NCBI GenBank assembly: GCA_030549775.1
Contig: CM060173.1
Location: 8,468,501-8,532,500, forward strand
Length of the DNA: 64,000 nt
Source of the DNA: Tamarix chinensis
Lineage: Eukaryota; Streptophyta; Magnoliopsida; Caryophyllales; Tamaricaceae
Reading direction: 5' to 3'
The translations under genes were made by a program, and so were the position numbers. Below are positions 35,533-47,658 of this stretch, one piece after another (the first letter of the stretch is position 1; every line of letters starts with the position of its first letter). Under the pieces are notes generated by a model. That model was not told the DNA's origin and made no database searches. It saw nothing but the letters and a program-made list of their open reading frames with translations.

Positions 35533-35660
35533 CTCTTTTGTACACACTTGTATGGAAGCCTCTAGATTATCCTAGTGTGTTCTAATGGAGCATTCTAGAG
35601 AGATCATGATCTAACCCACTCTAGAATGTTCCTCGGGATGGAGGGAGGAGGAGGCCTCAA

Positions 35661-35670
35661 CTATAAATAG
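35661..35670 (+). promoter_or_regulatory. TATA box of LTR
   Basis: CTATAAATAG, followed by a CT-rich leader. Confidence 0.7.
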
Positions 35671-36540
35671 GGGGTGAGGGGTCTCATTTCCACCATCCAC
35701 AAGTTGGAAGCTCTCTACAATTCTCTCAATAAAGCTCTCATTCTCTCAAACTCTCTTGTGTGATTCCTTGTGAGTCCTTAAGGCTTTGTGCTAAGCAAAG
35801 TTCTCTTATTCAAGAGTGAAGTCTCTTAAAGTGAAGGCTGACTTAGTCAAAGCAGCTCGTTGCCCGTGTCAGTCAGCAAGCATTTTGCCGTGTTGTTGGC
35901 TACCCCGAAGGACTGTGGGTAGGCCGTGGGTTTGAGGCACGTTGTGAGACGACCGGCTTCAAAGGAGTGAAGCCAAGGGGAGGTCGTGAGTGCCGCATGG
36001 GTCCATTGACAAGGGTGTTGGTGGACGTGGTTTGGTGTGGGATCCAGGCCATTGAAATGGGTTGCTGAGGGCCGCGCGATGAGTCGATCTCGGGCGCACA
36101 TGGAGTCGCTGCGATGGGGTCGGATATGCCGCAACAGATATGTTGAGTACGAGATGTTGGTTGGACTACGAGCCTTGCGGGGTAACGTATGGTTTTTGTC
36201 GGATGTTTTTCCAACATGGGGCGAGCATTGAAGGACTGTCGCGTGGACAGCGCTTGAGATGCAGGGAAGCAAGGTTGGGACCCCTCTGTGGTGCAAACGA
36301 GGGCGTTTGCGATTTTGGGTGGGGGAGAATGTCACGGTCCGTGACTTGCCCCAAGAATCTAGCCAATGAGCCATGCGAATATGGGTGCTCCCTGGTTGCC
36401 TGATGGTTGCTAATGTCGATGTTATGTCTCAGGTACGACTCGGTGTCCCTCTTATGCATCTCTATTGTGTTATTATTGCGGGATGTTGCGCATATTCGCC
36501 AGGGGCGCTGGGGCCGAAACCTCTGAGCACGTGACAAAGA

Positions 36541-36960
36541 GCCTTACAAAAATATATACAAGTTAACCTTGAGCCAAGGAGTTTAGGCTCGATTTGACTT
36601 GTCAACAACCATACTCTAAAGAGAAACAACCCCATGTTCGTACCAATACCTTATCAAGTGAAGCATCGGGTCATTTTCACGGTTTTTCCACAATAGTATA
36701 TGATATATTCCGCCATGTGAAAAATTTACATATTTGTGCTATTAATTAATTTTATCACATGGCACTGTCACATTACCTATGCATCTTACAAGGAGTGAAC
36801 TCATGGATATATGGAACAGTTTGCCTTCTTATTTCCTATCCCTAGATGACTATACTCTAGATCATATGTTATATTAGGTCTTGTTGTTTATCTATCCTCC
36901 CATGGAAAAAATCTACTACTCGCTCAATAAAGAAGAAGAAGAAGAAGAAGCAAAAATTCT
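36541..36960. other. Spacer without a recognisable gene
   Basis: It resumes 'gagcc...ggctcg' type sequence like that left of 35384, so the LTR element may have inserted into an older repeat. A short GAA run lies at 36931-36950. Confidence 0.4.
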
Positions 36961-36965
36961 TGTCC

Positions 36966-37719
36966 TATAATACTCCAAATTGAGCGGAGTATTATAATGA
37001 TTGATATAACTACTTATATCTATATGGTATACCATCTTTTTGGTGATTCCATCCTAAAAACTCCATAGTTAACCATGTTAGGCATGGAGAAATTTTTAGG
37101 ATAGGTGACCCTTCTGAAAAGTTTTAGAAAATTTTTAAAATTTTTTAAAGAAACATATGAGTGAGGACAAAACGCGTTGAAATGACTTGTGTTAATCTAT
37201 GGGGTTAGGCGATCAATCTGAAAGTGCTTCAAGGTATCCCCCACGTGGTTGTATTGACTATGGCTGTTATAAATGGTATCAAAGAGAAACTGCAACCACG
37301 ATCTGAACTTGGACGAACTAGTCAATCACCTAGCGAGATGATTCTTAGGATAAAACTGTATTGAGATAGTTAATGGATGAGGAGCAATGGGGAAGTTGCG
37401 TTCTTTGATTGGGGGTAAATATAATAATCCAAATTGAGTGAAATGTTATAAGGATTAATATGGGTACGTATATCAACATGGTATACCATTCTTTTCTTGA
37501 TTCCATTCTAAGAATTCTATAGTTAAACGCGTTGGCCGTGGACTAATTTTTAGGATGGGTAACCCTCCTAGGAAATTTCAGAAACTTTTTAAAATTTTTT
37601 TGGGAAGCGTATAAGTGAGAACAAAGCGTGCTAAATTGACTTGTATTGATTTGTGGTGTCAACCGATCAATCTGGAAGTGCTCCAAGGTAGCCCACACTT
37701 ATCGACTCAAGATGTTACA
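36966..37719 (+). mobile_element. Full-length Cassandra retrotransposon
   Basis: LTRs at 36966-37271 (306 bp) and 37420-37719 (300 bp) frame a 148-bp internal domain that starts with primer site TGGTATCAAAGA (37274-37285) and ends with purine tract TTGGGGGTAAA (37409-37419). Both LTRs carry the 5S rRNA-derived stretch (about 37024-37120 and 37478-37580), including 'aaactccatagttaa' and 'aggataggtgaccc' or its variant. 5' TG has decayed to TA in both LTRs. Flanks TGTCC and TGCTC are only partly alike, so the target duplication is uncertain. Non-coding, as expected; mobilised by partner elements in trans. Confidence 0.92.
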
Positions 37720-38538
37720 TGCTCTTTGTACATACTCTTCAAAGATGGCTCATGTTTTATAATAAGGCTCGGCAATTTTATATTCATGCTCTTCAAAGAT
37801 GGCTCATGTTTTATATTCATCCTCATTGGATTTGAGGAGCAATTAACTTAATTTTGTTACTCTAAAGGATACTTCACAAATGATTAGACTCGGCAAAGCT
37901 AACTTGACCTGGATAACCCTATATAAATAACCCAAAGCTTATTTTGAACTAAAAATTCAAATCTAATTTAGACCCAAAAACTAACCCAAACTTTGCTAAC
38001 TTAGTAATAATCTACACCTAAATTGACCCATTTTAAATAAACTAGCCCATACCAAAATATAAATCCGACAATGACCCATATAGAAATGGTAACACACCAC
38101 ACCTAATATTAGTTCAATTGACCATACCATTATCATGTTAGGTGTAAGGGAAAACATTATTGAGTTTGAATAATATAATAAGATAATGAGAAGAATTTCA
38201 TAAAACTTATATAAGAGTTTGGAGATATATCATCGAGTATAATACAAATCAAAATATAACAAAAGGGACCCTATGGAGAACTAAGATTCCATTGGGTATC
38301 TAAAAAAATGTTAGTTACTAGATAACATAAACTCTATGGACAAGCCTAAATAGACGAATCATTTCTGTAGAGAAAGTGCATCATACTCACCAAAATCATC
38401 AAAGTAGTCTCTAGAAAACTGCACATCAACTCTTGGGTTGATTGCTCGTGGGAATGAGTAGCCCATGAAAAGAATGGACAATAGTTATGTATAGAGTAAG
38501 GTAACAATACATATCCCAAGAATAAGGTATGCAAAATA
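37720..38538. other. Spacer with LTR-family remains
   Basis: No gene. The stretch 38090-38150 ('aacacaccacacctaat', 'ccattatcatgttaggtg') resembles the start of the giant LTR family. The frame 38346-38606 overlaps the Cassandra element on its right and is spurious. A short 'aagatggctcatgttttata' motif is repeated twice (37742 and 37797). Confidence 0.45.
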
Positions 38539-38543
38539 CATAA

Positions 38544-39212
38544 TGTAACACCCTGACACACCAATCGTGGGTAGAAACTATGAGTGTTTTTGATTATTAG
38601 CCCCATAAATCAATATGAGTCTTTTCAAGTGTATTTTTTATCCACTCACACACATTCTTCAACCTTTTCAAGATATTACCCATCCTTACATTACTCCAAG
38701 TCAAGTGCGCTTAACTTTGATATAGATAGTTTTATTAATTATTTTAAACCACCTCAATCCACCACTAATTTGGGGATATTACACACACACCTAACCAAGA
38801 ACACAACTTCATTGGTGTGTCATGACCACTAACTATCTCATTATAGTATTGCCCAAGAATTATCCTATTATGTGACTTGCTAAGTCATCCAAGTTTAGCT
38901 CACGGTCATGGTTTTTCTCTAATATCATTTGTAACACCTCGACACACCAATTGCGGGTAGTTACTTAGATTACTTTCATGATTGAAGTCTGATCAATATG
39001 AGTCTTTCAAGTGTGCTTTTTTTAGTTCACATGTATTCCAAAAAAAATTTTAAGAGGTCACCTAGCCTTAAATTGTTTCACGTCTAGCACACTTAACTAT
39101 AAAAATCTTTTAAGATAAGTATAATGAAAATAAAGTATACCTTGTTGATATTGGTAGAGTTGTCAATCCTTTTAACTCTTTACAATCCATCACTAATTTT
39201 GGGGGTATTACA
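38544..39212 (-). mobile_element. Full-length Cassandra retrotransposon, minus strand, diverged
   Basis: Two LTRs, 38544-38783 (240 bp) and 38930-39212 (283 bp), both start TGTAACACC and end (A/G)TATTACA. They are flanked outside by an exact 5-bp target duplication CATAA (38539-38543 and 39213-39217). On the minus strand the internal domain begins AATGATATTAGAGA next to the LTR at 38929, a degenerate form of the primer site TGGTATCAGAGC. The minus-strand LTR contains a decayed 5S-like run (GTTAAGTGTGCT, then GGCTAGGTGACCTC). This places it in Cassandra, older than the 36966 copy. Confidence 0.88.
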
Positions 39213-39217
39213 CATAA

Positions 39218-39841
39218 GGTTACATGAAGGGACACTATACATGCATAATATTGTGATAAGAGATCATTCTAGGTGAACCATATTATAGTTTCACATTAAT
39301 TAACCATATATTTCTAATTACTTAGTCACTTGAGTTCAAGGACCCCTCTATTTATAACCAATGGAACGATATCAACATGATGACCCTTTGAATGAAAAAT
39401 AAATATAGGAACACTATTATTTCTAGTGGACTAGTAACAATCATAAACCACTCCTAGGGGATAACACTCCATGTCATTATTATCATCTAGTATAACGAGC
39501 TGGCACAATTCAATCACGCATCAATAATCTTTCACTTTAAATATTAATGTCTTACCTTATAGATTATTGTTTATCATTATAATATGAAATACAAAATATT
39601 ACCAAATTCATTCTAACAATTGATTAATGCGCATACATATACATTTACATCATAGTTGACTAAATTAAATATGCCATGATCACATAGTATAATCATAAGA
39701 TAAGGAACAAGAAAAACTAAGCTAGAAGGGAACAAAACACCAAAAAGAAAAAGACCATCAAGCCCCTATAAAACCCTAATTCACTCTTAGCTTATACATT
39801 CTTCCATAAAACTCACCAACTCATCAAATTTAACTCATCAT
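39218..39841. other. Spacer without a recognisable gene
   Basis: AT-rich; CAT- and ATTATCAT-rich sequence of the kind seen inside the giant LTRs. No frame of interest. Confidence 0.45.
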
Positions 39842-40640
39842 CCCACTGTGACACCCCGGTTTTTAGGACTTGAAAATTTTGTTTTAAAAGGTTAATCACA
39901 GAAGCTAAAATAATAAAAAATGAAGGGTGTTACTGCCACACTTGGTATAAGCCCAATTTCTTCTACCATTATCATATTAATTGCAAAGGCTAAAATTTTT
40001 ACTCTGCATAAATAATATGATTACAAGAAATAAAATAGAGAGTACAAAAGATAAGTATTGCTCCATATAAAAAGCAACATTGATTATTATAAAAATCAAG
40101 AGAGAGAAAGAACAGGAGGACATAACATCTAAATATAACCAAAATCAAATACCCCAAAAGATGTTGGATAGCCTTAAGCTCTCAATCTAAACTACCAGCT
40201 TTTGAATGAACTCTAAAGCTGACCTACAAATACCACTTCCCATTAAATAGGCAGGGGCCCATAGTGGGAACCCTTCAATATAATTATACTAAGCAACCCT
40301 TTGTAATAAACCAAAATAAAAATCCAGCATGAAACACATTTAGGGCATCACAATAATTCATTGTATAAATCATTGAAATGTATATTTGTCAATTGGAATA
40401 CGATAATCATTCATAGAACCACAAACCGCCAAGGCCATATACTATTCATACTCATTCATCTAGAAAAAATAAAACTTACCAATTGAACATTCAATAGATT
40501 CTCGTTGAAGTATAATTAGAAATAACATCAACCCAAAACTAAGATAGAACAACATATCACATATCTCATTATCAATACTAATAAATCTCATAGCACAAGT
40601 AGGCTCACAAGTACAATCTAATAACATCCCATAACATCAC

Positions 40641-41040
40641 AGGTAGGCACGAAGTATAAAGGCTACTACTAAACTATAGGTTGGCACAAAATTACTACCG
40701 AACCAAGGGTAGGCACAAAGGCTACTACCAAACCACGGGTAGGCGCAAATAGAGCTGTAAATGAGCTGAGCTAGTTCGGTATTTGGCTCGGCTTGGCTCG
40801 TTAAAAGCTCGATTCAGCTCGTTCATTTAGTTAAATGAGCTAAGCTTGAGCTCGAAAAAGCTCGGCTCGGTTCATTTTTTGGCTTTGGCTCGTAAGCTTG
40901 GCTCGGCTCGTTCGTTTAGTTAAATGAGCTGAACCTAAACTTTATTTTAGACTCATTTAATTAAATGAGCCAAGCCCCAGCCCGGGGGTATTCGGCTCGG
41001 CTCGGCTCGTTTATAGCTCTAGGCGCGAAGGTTACTATTG
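40641..41040. repeat. 30-bp minisatellite (GGTAGGCACAAAGGCTACTACC), interrupted
   Basis: About four to five imperfect units, the last split by the MITE at 40750-41021 and resuming as GGCGCGAAGGTTACTA. Confidence 0.85.
40750..41021. mobile_element. hAT-type MITE, 272 bp
   Basis: TIRs TAGAGCTGTAAATGAGC and, in complement, TAGAGCTATAAACGAGC. An 8-bp target duplication GGCGCAAA / GGCGCGAA has one mismatch. The interior is built of GGCTCG/GAGCTCG repeats. 8-bp duplications and short TIRs with a GCTGTAAA core fit hAT-derived MITEs. Confidence 0.9.
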
Positions 41041-43886
41041 ACCAAATTTGATAATCCAATAATCAAATAATAAAATAATCCATCAATTTATTTTATTTTT
41101 ACTTACTAAAGGGGAGATCAATTAATTTGGAGACACTAAGGTACTCTAGTTATACCATCCCACCAAGGCAACACAATATCCTACTAACGATCAACCTAAC
41201 GATGCAAGGTCGCACTAATATACGAAGGTAACATAGTACCCTACCAAAAAGACACCTAATCTATAAGTATACATACCCCCTATTAGTCCGCAGAGATAAA
41301 TAGAGTAAGATGTAGGACCTAGCTAGGGAATTAAGGCACTCCTACAAAAATCCAGAATCAATTGTAAGCTAAACCACATCTTTAGGATGGTGAACCCTAA
41401 AGAGGTATCATTCCTGATCTCAAGGTCTTTCACTTTAAGTATTAGTATTTTATTAAGACAACTACGAAATCGAATGCAAATCACATAGATCTAATTTCCA
41501 TGATTAACTGTTTTACTCATTTTCAATTATTCTGAGACAACCGTAAACAAGATCATTAACAAGGTTAATAATAATATACTAGGGTCATCCTAGACTCAAT
41601 TATTCACATTTGGCTGCATTAGGCTGAAAATGACCAATATGCCCCTAAAATCAAAGCTATATCCTCTTTAATTACTAAATCCATTTCATTTATTAAATTA
41701 TCATGAAAAGATGAAAATATAATAATTAAATTATTTATCTTGCAGATTAAGTTATCAGATAAGCCAAATGACATTTTTACCTTTTTTCAAGATTTTGCAT
41801 ATAAAACCCCTATATGCGTATCTAATACATCCATAATCACATAATCTCATGCTCAACAACGTGTAATACACATTGGATATGCTTATTAGAATAAATATCA
41901 TATCAGACATAAAATGACCTTATTGCCCCTAGGGCATACATTCATAGTTATTATTCCATAAATTTATCTAAACTTGCTCATCCTATCATTTCCTACATAC
42001 ATGTCATATATTATAACATAAAATTATTTTGTCATACTTTTTTACCTAAAATATTTTACTTATGAAATCATGCTCTTTATACCAATTTTAATGATACAAT
42101 AAATAACGCATAATGAATCATGTGTAACATATTTTAGACAAAAAAATACTAATGTGCTATCATGTGATGCTTAACATTTTAGGAGAGTATAAACGTTACC
42201 ATATAGCAACATACTTAACATAGTTTTTACATGAAAATCTTAATGTGCTATCGTGCAAAATTTACCATTTTAGTAAGTTATAAACGTTACCATATAAAAA
42301 ACATACTTCCCATGGTTTATACATCAAAGTCGTATGTACTTTCATGTAATGTTTGACATTTTAGGGGAGGATAAAATTTACATAAATTCCAACAAAGATG
42401 TAAATTAGTGGTATCCTACTGAATACTACAAGGTCCCACTAATTAAACTTTTATACCTAAAAATAATACTAAAATTACCAAACTAATATTTAAGCAATAA
42501 AATAATAATTATAATAATAAAAGATTTATTTTTAAAAATTACCAAAATACCCTTACATTTAAAAATATGTAACAAAACTTTTAAGGGAAAATTCTAGGTG
42601 TAGGGGATGGCAATGGTTTAGGTGATCGTTATGGGTGGATATGTTGGTGGTAGTTTGGACGATGGAAGGTGGTAGTGGTGGATATGGTGGCATTGGGATT
42701 GATAGTGTGTGCAGGAAAAAGGGAAGGGCTGTTGGGTACAGGGGTTGTTTGGTGCCACAAGGGAAGGATAGTGGAAGCTAGTGACTATAAAGGAATGGGA
42801 GGAGGGGTGGTAAGGCACGGTGCAATGGATGGCGCTGCGGAGGGAGTGGTTGAAGGTCGTGGCAATGGTGGAGAGGATTGAAGGTGGCTGGTTAGCTATG
42901 GAGGGAGGTACCAAAAGGATGGGGGTGCAACGGCAAAAACTATTGTTCCCTAAGGGAAGGTTGTGGAAGAAGGTGTTGTAGGCAGGGTTAATGGAACGGA
43001 AAAAATTGCTGAAAATAAGGAGAAGAAGAAAAACAAGGGTGACAAGGGAGAAGTAAGGAGAAGAAGAGGAGGCCAATGGTGGTTCTGCTAGGTTGGTGGT
43101 AGCAAGAAGAGGAGAAGGGACGTGGGTGTGGTTGGTGCTAGAGACGCACGACTGGGGTGTGTTTGGTTGAGGAAGAATGGAGGGTGGTTCGGTTGTGGTT
43201 GGTTGGGAGGTGGGGAACCAAACCGGGTATAATGGGGAATAGGGGGAGGTTACTGTAACACCCCCAAATTTCACTCCTGAAAAAATTTTTTTTGAAAGAA
43301 TAAAGCGGAAGCTAGGAGCGAATTTGGAAAATGTTACTGCCACATCTAACACAAGATAAATGTCAACCATCTATCTCATGTTAGATGCAAGGCTAAAAAA
43401 AACCTGTTAAACAATTAAATCCGAGCTTTAAAAGCATAACAACGTTACGAGAATTTAAAGTCAATTACAAAACCCTTGGAAATTTAAATACAACACTTGT
43501 AACTTCCAAAGACAAATAGGATTAAACAAAACAATTCCCGAAGGGTAAATATCCGGACCGCTTACTCACTCAGGTCAAGCCTTCCACCCCAATTTAGTAA
43601 CCGATCAGAACCTGCATCAAAGGTCTGCTCCCCACCGTCGGTGGATCATCACAGGACCCATTCAACCAGTGTAGTATCAGTACGGGTCCAGTACTGAGTA
43701 AGGGCGTAGGTGTGCTAAGGCCAAGCATACAATCATACCACGTAACCTACATAACACAATCATATAAGTAACATGCAATAACACACATGATAAGGCCTGA
43801 GTACTTTCCGGTGACTTATTCTTTATCCTTGTTAATAATAATATGTCCATTTCACATGCAGTCTTTATTAATCCAAGTGAGTGCGG

Positions 43887-44247
43887 GAACCCCACTATTA
43901 TAGCCGGTGGACCGGATATATGTACAGGGCAGAACGCTCCTGGCCACTATTATTTGTCGGTGGCTCGGTCTCCAGGGCAAAACGCTCCTGGCCACTATTA
44001 TTTGCTGGTGGACCGGTCTGGTCCCGACTCACATGGTGTTCCACTGTAAGTACTTAGTATCTTTTCCATGTCTTATAAGTTTTACGTTTGGTTTGCTGAG
44101 CATGGAAACCCCCACTATTATAGCCGGTGGACCGGAAATCATACAGGGCAAAACGCTCCTGACCACTATTGTTCGCCGGTGGCACGATCTCCAGGGCACC
44201 CCGGCTCCTGGCCACTATTATTCGCCGGTGGACCGGTCTGGGCCTGG
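43887..44247. repeat. Higher-order repeat: two blocks of three 50-bp units
   Basis: Units CCACTATTATAGCCGGTGGACCGG plus CAGGGCAAAACGCTCCTGG occur three times near 43890-44030 and again near 44109-44247, giving a larger period of about 219 bp. The same motif, inverted, occurs at 55715-56035. Confidence 0.9.
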
Positions 44248-45724
44248 CTCAACATCTTTCTCTTTAAGTGATTAGTATCTTAACATATCTTATTAAAAGT
44301 GTTTTACCCTTGACATGCATGACTAACTATATCCGCACTTATTCTCCCAGGAGGGCCCGTCCCACATCTTGGAACTCGTGCACCCCTTATCACACCTCGA
44401 TATCCAATTCCCCGCTATACATACACATAATAAAAACCAACTCCTAGAGTATGAATTAAGGCACAACACCTCGTGACATCGACTCCACCCGCCATTAGTC
44501 TCTAGGGTTTCCCTTGAAACCCTAATTGGACCTATGTGGTCCAACCTCCTCTACCATTAATTCATCTATCCTCAACACCTCATCTCATTCAGGTCCAGTC
44601 CCCAAATCATATTGCTTTACCCATCGATTCTATATGTGACCCCAAAACTCTAGTTGGCCACTTCAACTTTAGTACCTTTCTTTTCCCACAAGTAACCTCT
44701 CCTTTTCACCCAATATTCCTTCTTCCTCAAAACTCCCATAATCATTCCTTATAACATAAACTCTCACTCTCAACCCGCACCTCACTCACCCTTAATCAAT
44801 TTTCTTTCGCCCTCTTTTCAGATTACTAATTCTTCCCAAAACCCTAATCGGGTCCCTTATATGACCCTACGTACTATATTTCACCTCGAGTCTCCAAACT
44901 CCCAAACAGACCTTCCACTATCTTCCTCACATCTCACGGTAACTTTTCATACGTAAGGTTCGCCCCCATGCGGACCTTAACCTTCCCATGCAAACCCTAT
45001 CATTTCCACCATGCCAACTCTATCATTTCCATGCAAACCCTAGTTTCCCCCATGCAACCTTATTTTATTCCCACTCTTCTATTTATTTGATTCCACCTTT
45101 TCCTCATCATCTCACAAATTATGAATTCCTTAGGTCGTCCATACCTATGTTAACCGACGTACTTCCCTTTGGTTATCTTAATTGCTTATTTTTCTTTTTC
45201 AAGTCCCCACTTCACAACACTTCCTCACATAACCTAGCATGCATGTCGTAGGGGTCACATCACATCACATCATACTTGTACCACAACATATTAGTACACA
45301 CAGACGAGAGCACGAGAACGTACCTCGGTTCCATGCTGCGCTACACAAATACACAGATAATATACAAGTTATAGCATACAACCGCATAAAGTATACAAGA
45401 CAGGTAAAACATGCAATACACACAGGTGGCCTTAGTTACGTCCTTACCTAAATCGGCGCCGGGCTTGGAGCACGCTCCTACGCCTCTTGGGGGCTTTGAC
45501 TCAGTTCACCTATAAGAGGGAAATGCTAAGGGTTAATCTCCCTCTACCGGAATTATCAAAATTCCTATCTTACCCCTATCATGGCCTAATACTAAGGCTA
45601 ATATTAATAGTAGGGGTTTATAAATAAAGGGGTAGGGTTATTTCTATTCTCACGATAGTTTAAACGGGTTATCACTAATTAAAGTAGGTTTTAGCAAAAT
45701 CCAGAGTATTAGGGTGAGGGTTTC

Positions 45725-45904
45725 GATATTATTAATAATAATTACTAATAACACTAACAATAATAAGAATACTAATGGCTATAATGATAATAATGATGAT
45801 AATAATAATTGAAATCGTGGTAGCATTAGTGATAGTAATATTACCGATAATAATAAAATAATAACGCAACCATAATCATTCAGACGACAATATCAATAAT
45901 AATG

Positions 45905-45970
<66 letters not shown>

Positions 45971-45993
45971 GTAGAAGGAGTAGTAGTAATGAA

Positions 45994-46046
<53 letters not shown>

Positions 46047-46077
46047 CAATAACAATAACAACAACAACAACAACAAC

Positions 46078-46124
<47 letters not shown>

Positions 46125-46461
46125 AATTGATAGTAAGAATACTAGAAATAATACTAATAGAAATAATAGAAATAATAATAATAGTTAAAAAGATAAACAT
46201 AATGACACTAGTATTAACCATAGTAGTAATAATAGTAATGATAGTGATAATGATAGTAACAATAATAACGATAATAACAATAACAATAATAATAATTACA
46301 ATAATAATAATAATAATAATACAATAGTTGTGGAAATACTAAGCATAACAAAATACTAAGGTAATAATATTAAGTTATAATGTTAAGGATAATAACGATG
46401 GTAATAATCGATAAAATAATAAATGCATTAAATACAACAACAACAAAAAAATAATAACAAG

Positions 46462-46496
<35 letters not shown>

Positions 46497-46537
46497 GAAA
46501 ATAACAACATCAGTCATAGTTAGAGTAATAAACATGG

Positions 46538-46609
<72 letters not shown>

Positions 46610-46722
46610 TAATAATAATAACAAAGATAGTAATAATAATTATAATATTAATATTAATACTAATAATAATAATAATAATAACACTAATAGTAGTAATAAT
46701 AATAATAATAAGGATAATAAGA

Positions 46723-46769
<47 letters not shown>

Positions 46770-46830
46770 AATAATAATATTAGAGGTACTAAGGATGTTA
46801 GTCATAGTTAAAGTAACACATGTGATAATG

Positions 46831-46882
<52 letters not shown>

Positions 46883-47165
46883 TAATAATAATAATAATGA
46901 TAATAGTAATAATAATAGTAATAAAAATAATAATAGTAATAAATGACAATAATAATTATAATAACAATAAGAATAATAAGAGTAATAATAGGGTCTTGTA
47001 TTGCTTAATACCATTAATTAGAAGTTCTTAGGGGAAAATTTAGGGCCTGTTAATAATAACAATAATAATAATAATGGTAGTATTAATAGTAATTATAGTG
47101 ATAGTATTAATAATAATTAGGTTAATGGTAATTATAATAACATTAACAATAATAGTTAATAATAA
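45725..47165. repeat. Long compound (AAT)n microsatellite
   Basis: About 1.4 kb of AAT/ATA/TAA triplets with AAC interruptions (46042-46078) and short non-repeat islands. It produces false poly-Ile, poly-Leu and poly-Tyr frames in all phases (for example 45876-46327 and 46428-47031). Confidence 0.97.
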
Positions 47166-47648
47166 TATTAAAATTTATTAACCAATTCTCTTATTCCAGG
47201 TCTAGGGTTTTAGGGAGTTGGACCACCTGGCTGGGGGGAGTGGCACCGGCGGCGACGGAGGAGGAAGAAGAATTTTGGGAAAGGTGGCTATGGAGGCTAA
47301 AAGAGGAGAAATTAGGGGGAAGTGGAAGTGTAGGGTGGTAGGGCAGGCACTCCTGGTGGTTTTGGGGGGTGGTGGTGGTGCTGCAAGCGGCGGCACAAAG
47401 GTGGCGCAGGGCTGGAAGGGTCGATGTTGGGGAGGAATTTTCGCACGGCCAGGGCGGCACGTGCGGCGCAAGGCAGGGAAGCTAAGGTGGTTGGTTGTGT
47501 AGAGGGAGGTTCAGGGAGGATCGTGGTGGCAAGGGTAGGTGGTAGGGGCGGCTGATGGCGGAGAAAAGGCCGTCTGAAGGCAGGGCGGCGCGCGGCTTGC
47601 TCTGTCTGGGTTCCCAATTGTCAAACCCGATTAAGGCGGTGCTGAGGG

Positions 47649-47658
47649 CTATTTATAG
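47649..47658 (-). promoter_or_regulatory. TATA box of giant LTR
   Basis: CTATAAATAG on the minus strand. Downstream (leftward) is a C/T-rich leader-like tract. A telomere-like GTTAGGGTTAGGG lies about 45 bp upstream (47703-47715). Confidence 0.6.

Larger units (their letters stand above)
35384..36540 (+). mobile_element. Candidate non-autonomous LTR retroelement
   Basis: A presumed LTR begins TGTCACGGCCCG at 35384. It has a TATA box (CTATAAATAG, 35661-35670) followed by leader-like sequence. Further right, a purine tract GGGTGGGGGAGA (36318-36328) directly precedes TGTCACGGTCCG at 36330, as a polypurine tract precedes a 3' LTR. The sequence after 36330 diverges from the first LTR, so the 3' LTR is truncated, replaced, or a different element. 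No gag or pol frames. The short frames at 35847-36537 are GC-driven overlaps on both strands. Confidence 0.45.

Noticed and set aside
35847..36537. Several overlapping frames of 64-175 codons on both strands
   Set aside because: They lie in the GC-richer body of the candidate LTR element, with no domain and frames open on both strands at once.
37024..37120. Possible 5S rRNA gene
   Set aside because: The similarity is the diverged 5S-derived part of Cassandra LTRs, repeated in both LTRs and flanked by LTR sequence; it is not a stand-alone rRNA gene.
42618..43370. 250-codon open frame, minus strand, the longest in the window
   Set aside because: It crosses the exact insertion junction of the LTR at 43254, is Pro/Ser/Thr/His-rich from a purine/pyrimidine tract, and has no recognisable domain.
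45876..47031. Long poly-Ile, poly-Leu, poly-Tyr and poly-Asn frames
   Set aside because: They are six-frame translations of the AAT microsatellite.
47191..47617. Overlapping Pro/Ala-rich and Gly/Arg-rich frames on both strands
   Set aside because: They come from the GC-richer leader-like tract of the LTR, with no conserved motif and equal openness on both strands.
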